Shown: positions 6,785 to 9,399 of the stretch, piece by piece
Layout of the letters: each line of letters opens with the position of its first letter
How positions within the stretch are numbered: position 1 is the stretch's first letter
DNA from: Microcaldota archaeon
GTDB taxonomy: Archaea > Micrarchaeota > Micrarchaeia > Micrarchaeales > Micrarchaeaceae
Length of the DNA stretch: 9,399 nt
Reading direction: 5' to 3'
Assembly: GCA_021793035.1 (NCBI GenBank)
Contig: JAJYTM010000023.1
Coordinates: 1 to 9,399 of the forward strand
Program-made: the position numbers and the translations under genes
The notes under the pieces: generated by a model
What the model was told of the DNA's origin: nothing
The model's input: the letters and a program-made list of their open reading frames with translations, nothing else
Databases searched by the model: none

Positions 6785-7354
6785 TTACTGCTTCAGCTCA
6801 AGCTTCTTCATCTCGACGCGGTTGAGCTGCGTTATGTGCTTCAGCTTTGCATAAAGATTCGATTGAAGCTTGCCAGATACCACTTCGCTGACTATTGTAT
6901 CCGCGTCGTTCTCCTTGGCGTACTGCTCCAGGTACTGGTTGAGCTCTTTCCTTATGCCCATTATCCTTGCATGGGTCTCGCGGCTTGCAGTGACTACCAA
7001 GGGCTTCATCACCATCTGCCTGTCGTCCTTCGTAGTCACCTTGAGTATGGAATCCGAAAGGCTCCTGTACCTCCTTGCCAGGGAGCGCACATAGCTGAAA
7101 AGCAGCTCTATCCTTATGAGCTTCAGCTGAGCCCTGTCTCCGTTCGCCTCCGTTATCCTGAAGAACACATTGGCAAAAGAGTTCTGCGGGTTCTGCGTGA
7201 GCTTGTCCAGGCCAACGCGTATGTTCCTGCCTATTATCGCCTTCTCGTCGTTCGCAGGCAATTCTGCTATGAGCACGTCGTTGAAGGGCTTCGGTGCGTA
7301 TGCCGAGAACCATTTCTTGAGCTTCCATTTGTCCGATCCTTTCTGTGTAGCCAT
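6785..7354 (-). CDS. rps3ae: Small-subunit ribosomal protein eS1 (S3Ae)
   Basis: Component of the 30S subunit of Archaea and Eukarya, located near the mRNA exit region of the platform. The 189 residues begin with a basic Lys-rich stretch and the family block KKWFSAYAPKPF (13-24), then LIAELPANDEKAIIGRNIRV (28-47). The conserved core has FFRITEANGD (64-73) and RIELLFSYVRSLARR (81-95), followed by a basic, helical C-terminal part. It is slightly shorter than many archaeal S3Ae proteins but no core block is missing. The start lies four bases after the rps15 stop; only a weak GTGAT-like site precedes it, so translational coupling with rps15 is likely. Many archaea carry a RecJ-like gene between rps15 and rps3ae (recalled, not checked); here there is none. 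Confident assignment. Confidence 0.95.
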   Translation of the reverse strand: MATQKGSDKWKLKKWFSAYAPKPFNDVLIAELPANDEKAIIGRNIRVGLDKLTQNPQNSFANVFFRITEANGDRAQLKLIRIELLFSYVRSLARRYRSLSDSILKVTTKDDRQMVMKPLVVTASRETHARIMGIRKELNQYLEQYAKENDADTIVSEVVSGKLQSNLYAKLKHITQLNRVEMKKLELKQ

Positions 7355-7358
7355 TCAA

Positions 7359-7832
7359 TCACGCCTTGCCCTTTATAAGAAGCTCTGCAGTAGCAGGGTC
7401 GTACCTCCACTTTGCAGGGAGCGCGCCCTTCCTTATGTAGTAGCTTGTAAGCCTCCATATCTTTGATTCTGTGCGCTTGAGCCTTATTGTGCTGTGCACA
7501 TCGCGCTTGTTCTTGTCTATGTGCTTCCTCATGCGCACGGCCCTTTTCATCAGGTCCATCATGTCCGGAGGTATGCTGTTCTTGAAGCCCTTCTCCTCGA
7601 GTATCTTGCCGAGGCGCTTGCCCGTGGCTTGGCGTATGTACTTGACGCCGTGGTCCCTCTTCAGGCGCTCGCCTATCTGTGCCGGGCCCGTGCCCTGCTT
7701 CGCATATTCGGTTATGAGATCCTCTATCTTCTCCTTCGGCAGCTCTCCAGAGCCCTTGCCGAAATCCTTCTCGTCGAGCACCGGCTTCCGTGATTTGGAC
7801 TTGCCGTGCTTTCTAGTATGCATCCTAGCCAT
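7359..7832 (-). CDS. rps15: Small-subunit ribosomal protein uS15, archaeal type
   Basis: Primary rRNA-binding protein of the 30S platform, binding the central domain of 16S rRNA. The 157 residues have the archaeal/eukaryotic N-terminal extension starting MARMHTRKHGKSKSRKP, then a helical segment with IGERLKRDHGVKYIRQATGK (53-72). The core uS15 fold covers about 90-145, with KHIDKNKRDVHSTIRLKRTE (103-122) and SKIWRLTSYYIRKGALPAKW (123-142). Length is normal for Archaea. The start at 7832 is supported by an AGGT site about eight bases upstream. It is the first gene of the rps15-rps3ae-carS operon, 86 bases after the valS stop, with its own TATA element and a leader hairpin. Confident assignment. 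Confidence 0.95.
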   Translation of the reverse strand: MARMHTRKHGKSKSRKPVLDEKDFGKGSGELPKEKIEDLITEYAKQGTGPAQIGERLKRDHGVKYIRQATGKRLGKILEEKGFKNSIPPDMMDLMKRAVRMRKHIDKNKRDVHSTIRLKRTESKIWRLTSYYIRKGALPAKWRYDPATAELLIKGKA

Positions 7833-7839
7833 TCAATTT

Positions 7840-7843
7840 ACCT
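7840..7843 (-). promoter_or_regulatory. Shine-Dalgarno site of rps15
   Basis: AGGT on the minus strand, seven bases before the ATG at 7832, within an A-rich stretch. It is short, but its presence implies a leadered mRNA, in agreement with the upstream hairpin being part of the transcript. Confidence 0.5.
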
Positions 7844-7866
7844 TTTTCAATGTTATACAAGCGTCA

Positions 7867-7887
7867 GGCGCTTCGGGCAGAAGCGCC
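7867..7887 (-). promoter_or_regulatory. Perfect hairpin at the predicted 5' end of the rps15 operon mRNA
   Basis: GGCGCTTC pairs perfectly with GAAGCGCC around a five-base loop (TGCCC on the minus strand): an 8-bp stem with six G-C pairs. The TATA element at 7910-7917 predicts a transcript start near 7886, so the mRNA would begin with this hairpin, leaving about 35 bases to the rps15 start. Roles could be mRNA protection, autoregulation by uS15, or folding of the valS 3' end. No U-run follows, so a bacterial-type terminator is not supported. Confidence 0.6.
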
Positions 7888-7909
7888 ACTCAATATGTTT
7901 TATGGCAAA

Positions 7910-7917
7910 CTATAAAA
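7910..7917 (-). promoter_or_regulatory. TATA box of the rps15-rps3ae-carS operon
   Basis: TTTTTATA on the minus strand, directly after the valS stop codon (TGA at 7921-7919). The spacing predicts transcription starting near 7886, which coincides with the first base of the leader hairpin. An ATAAAA stretch at about 7898-7904 is a weaker alternative. Confidence 0.5.
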
Positions 7918-7918
7918 A

Positions 7919-9399
7919 TCATGCCTCTATCGTTGTGCTGTAGTCCTTCGACTTCGAAAGCTTGAGCGCCTTTGCGTTGCAGATGCCTTTCAGCTCCGCC
8001 TCCGAAGCGGCAACAACGCTATAATATGCTTCAGGAACATTTATATTTATAGCTGATATTTCCTTGTTGAGCGATAGCTTCATGCCAGATTTCGCCTTCC
8101 TCACGTCTGATACTATGATGTTCAGGAAAGCCCCGGCATCCTCGTAATCTATGTCTACGATGTTGTTCGCGAATATGACGCCGTTTATCACGTAGTCGGC
8201 CTTGCCTGCCCTCTCCTTGTATTCTGGCATGCTCTGCGCGAATATGCTTGTATTGTTGTCGAGCAGGCGGAACACTTCTTCTGATATGAAAGGCATTACC
8301 GGTGCGAGCATCTTGAGCGAACTCTCCAGAACGTACTTCAGCGTGAATGCAGCGGTAGAGGCGCTCTGCTTCATCTTGCCCGTCTTGTCGTATACCCTGT
8401 ATTTTACGTCTTCCAAATAATAGTCGCAGAACTCGTGCCAGTAGAAATTGACGAGCTTCGACATCGCCGTGTACAGGTCCATGGAATCGTATGCCGCCCT
8501 GACCTCCTTTATGGTTGCATTTAGCCTGTTTGTTATCCATACATCGAACACGCCCATGTGCTTCTCCGCGTTCGAAAGGTCGCGCGGTGCCCCGTCCTCA
8601 GCCAGGGCATTCTTCACGAACAGGGCTGAGTTGTAGAGCTTGTTGACGAACGACTTCGTGTAGTCGAGGTCCTCATACCTGAACACCTTGTCCTTGCCTG
8701 CGCTGCCGCTCAGCGCCACCCAGAGCCTCACCGCATCTATGCCGTACTTGTCAAGCAGCTCCTTAGGGCTCACGCCATTGCCAAGGCTCTTGTGCATCTC
8801 CTTTCCGTCCGTGCCGAGTATCATGCCGTGCACGAGTATCTTCTCGAACGGCTTCGAGTCCATAAGTGCCCAGTTCCTGAATATTGTGTAGAACGCCCAC
8901 GTCCTCACTATGTCTGTCCCCTGTATCCGGAACGTTGCCGGATAGGCCTTCTCGAAGAGCTTCTTGTTGTCCGGCCATCCCGCCACAACCATAGGGGTTA
9001 TTGACGAATCCACCCACACGTCGCACGTGTTCTTCTCCCCGACTATGTCAGTGCTTCCGCACTTGGGGCATTTTGAAACCTTTGATGGTCCTATCGCCGG
9101 ATTGACCGGCAGCTCCTCCTCTCTCGGAGGTATTATTGCCCCGCACGAGCTGCAGTACCAGAATGGCATGGGGGTGCCGAAAACCCTGTTCCTCGATATG
9201 CTCCAATCCCATTCTATATAATTCGCCCAGTCTATGAGCCTCTGTTTTGTAGATTCAGGTATCCATGTTATACTGTCAGATGACTCTTTTATCCTGTCCG
9301 CGTATTCCTTCGTCTTTATGAACCACTGCACCGATGATATGAGCTCTATCGGCGTCCCGCAGCGGTCGTGTATCTTCACAGTCTGGACAGTCTTTTCGC
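7919..9399 (-). CDS. valS: Valyl-tRNA synthetase, C-terminal part (5' end outside the window)
   Basis: Class I aminoacyl-tRNA synthetase that charges tRNA-Val in the cytoplasm. The frame is open through the right edge; 492 residues are visible, so the N-terminal part with the HIGH motif and most of the editing domain is missing. In order (first complete codon = 1): end of the editing region with HDRCGTPIE (10-18); WDWSISRNRVFGTPMPFWYC (63-82), typical of ValRS; a zinc ribbon C82-x2-C85 and C110-x2-C113; VWVDSSITP; RIQGTDIVRTWAFYTI; EMHKS (200-204) at the KMSKS position; and the anticodon-binding helical domain with NFYWHEFCDYYLEDVK, a ValRS hallmark. It ends without the C-terminal coiled coil of bacterial ValRS. 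The GTG at 9379 is an internal Val codon, not the start. The rps15 promoter begins right after its stop. Confidence 0.93.
   Translation of the reverse strand, partial: EKTVQTVKIHDRCGTPIELISSVQWFIKTKEYADRIKESSDSITWIPESTKQRLIDWANYIEWDWSISRNRVFGTPMPFWYCSSCGAIIPPREEELPVNPAIGPSKVSKCPKCGSTDIVGEKNTCDVWVDSSITPMVVAGWPDNKKLFEKAYPATFRIQGTDIVRTWAFYTIFRNWALMDSKPFEKILVHGMILGTDGKEMHKSLGNGVSPKELLDKYGIDAVRLWVALSGSAGKDKVFRYEDLDYTKSFVNKLYNSALFVKNALAEDGAPRDLSNAEKHMGVFDVWITNRLNATIKEVRAAYDSMDLYTAMSKLVNFYWHEFCDYYLEDVKYRVYDKTGKMKQSASTAAFTLKYVLESSLKMLAPVMPFISEEVFRLLDNNTSIFAQSMPEYKERAGKADYVINGVIFANNIVDIDYEDAGAFLNIIVSDVRKAKSGMKLSLNKEISAININVPEAYYSVVAASEAELKGICNAKALKLSKSKDYSTTIEA

Noticed and set aside
6798..7358. Minus-strand 186-codon frame overlapping rps3ae
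   Set aside because: An alternate frame of rps3ae with a charged, low-complexity composition; the S3Ae frame is unmistakable.

Overview
The window looks like a piece of an archaeal chromosome, most likely from a DPANN-type archaeon of the Micrarchaeota (ARMAN, 'Micrarchaeum'-like). The domain is secure: it carries eS1 (S3Ae), an archaeal-type uS15, the archaeal lipid enzyme CDP-archaeol synthase, an archaeal S-layer protein and an AglB/STT3 oligosaccharyltransferase, with TATA-box promoters and several apparently leaderless starts. The phylum is inferred from gene style, roughly balanced base composition and heavy use of ATA (Ile) and AGG (Arg); it was not tested by search.

Left half (1-6058), a cell-surface module. 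On the minus strand a GTG-started S-layer glycoprotein precursor runs off the left edge (502 codons visible). A 335-bp divergent spacer separates it from three plus-strand genes. These are a membrane-anchored LamG (concanavalin A-like) protein, an 826-residue multi-pass AglB/STT3, and a 194-residue anchored exported protein of unknown function. All three exported proteins are rich in N-X-S/T sequons (13, 8 and 7), the sites AglB modifies. So the locus holds the glycosylation enzyme next to plausible substrates. Each plus-strand gene has its own TATA-like element, and those of AglB and the 194-residue protein predict transcripts starting at or within a few bases of the ATG.

Middle (6059-6256), a convergent spacer with no supported gene. 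It has one imperfect inverted repeat and a good orphan TATA element pointing into the 3' end of carS.

Right half (6257-9399), a housekeeping block on the minus strand. In transcription order it is valS (5' part outside the window), rps15, rps3ae, carS. The last three genes are separated by 3-4 bases and surely form one operon, joining two small-subunit ribosomal proteins to ether-lipid head-group activation. A perfect 8-bp hairpin lies just downstream of the TATA element, so it probably forms the 5' end of the rps15 operon mRNA.

I found no mobile element, CRISPR array, tRNA or rRNA. The most interesting signals are the altered catalytic and sequon-binding motifs of AglB (IWPDG at the WWDYG position, RGD at the second DxD position), its linkage to sequon-rich surface proteins, and the terminal hairpin of the ribosomal operon.
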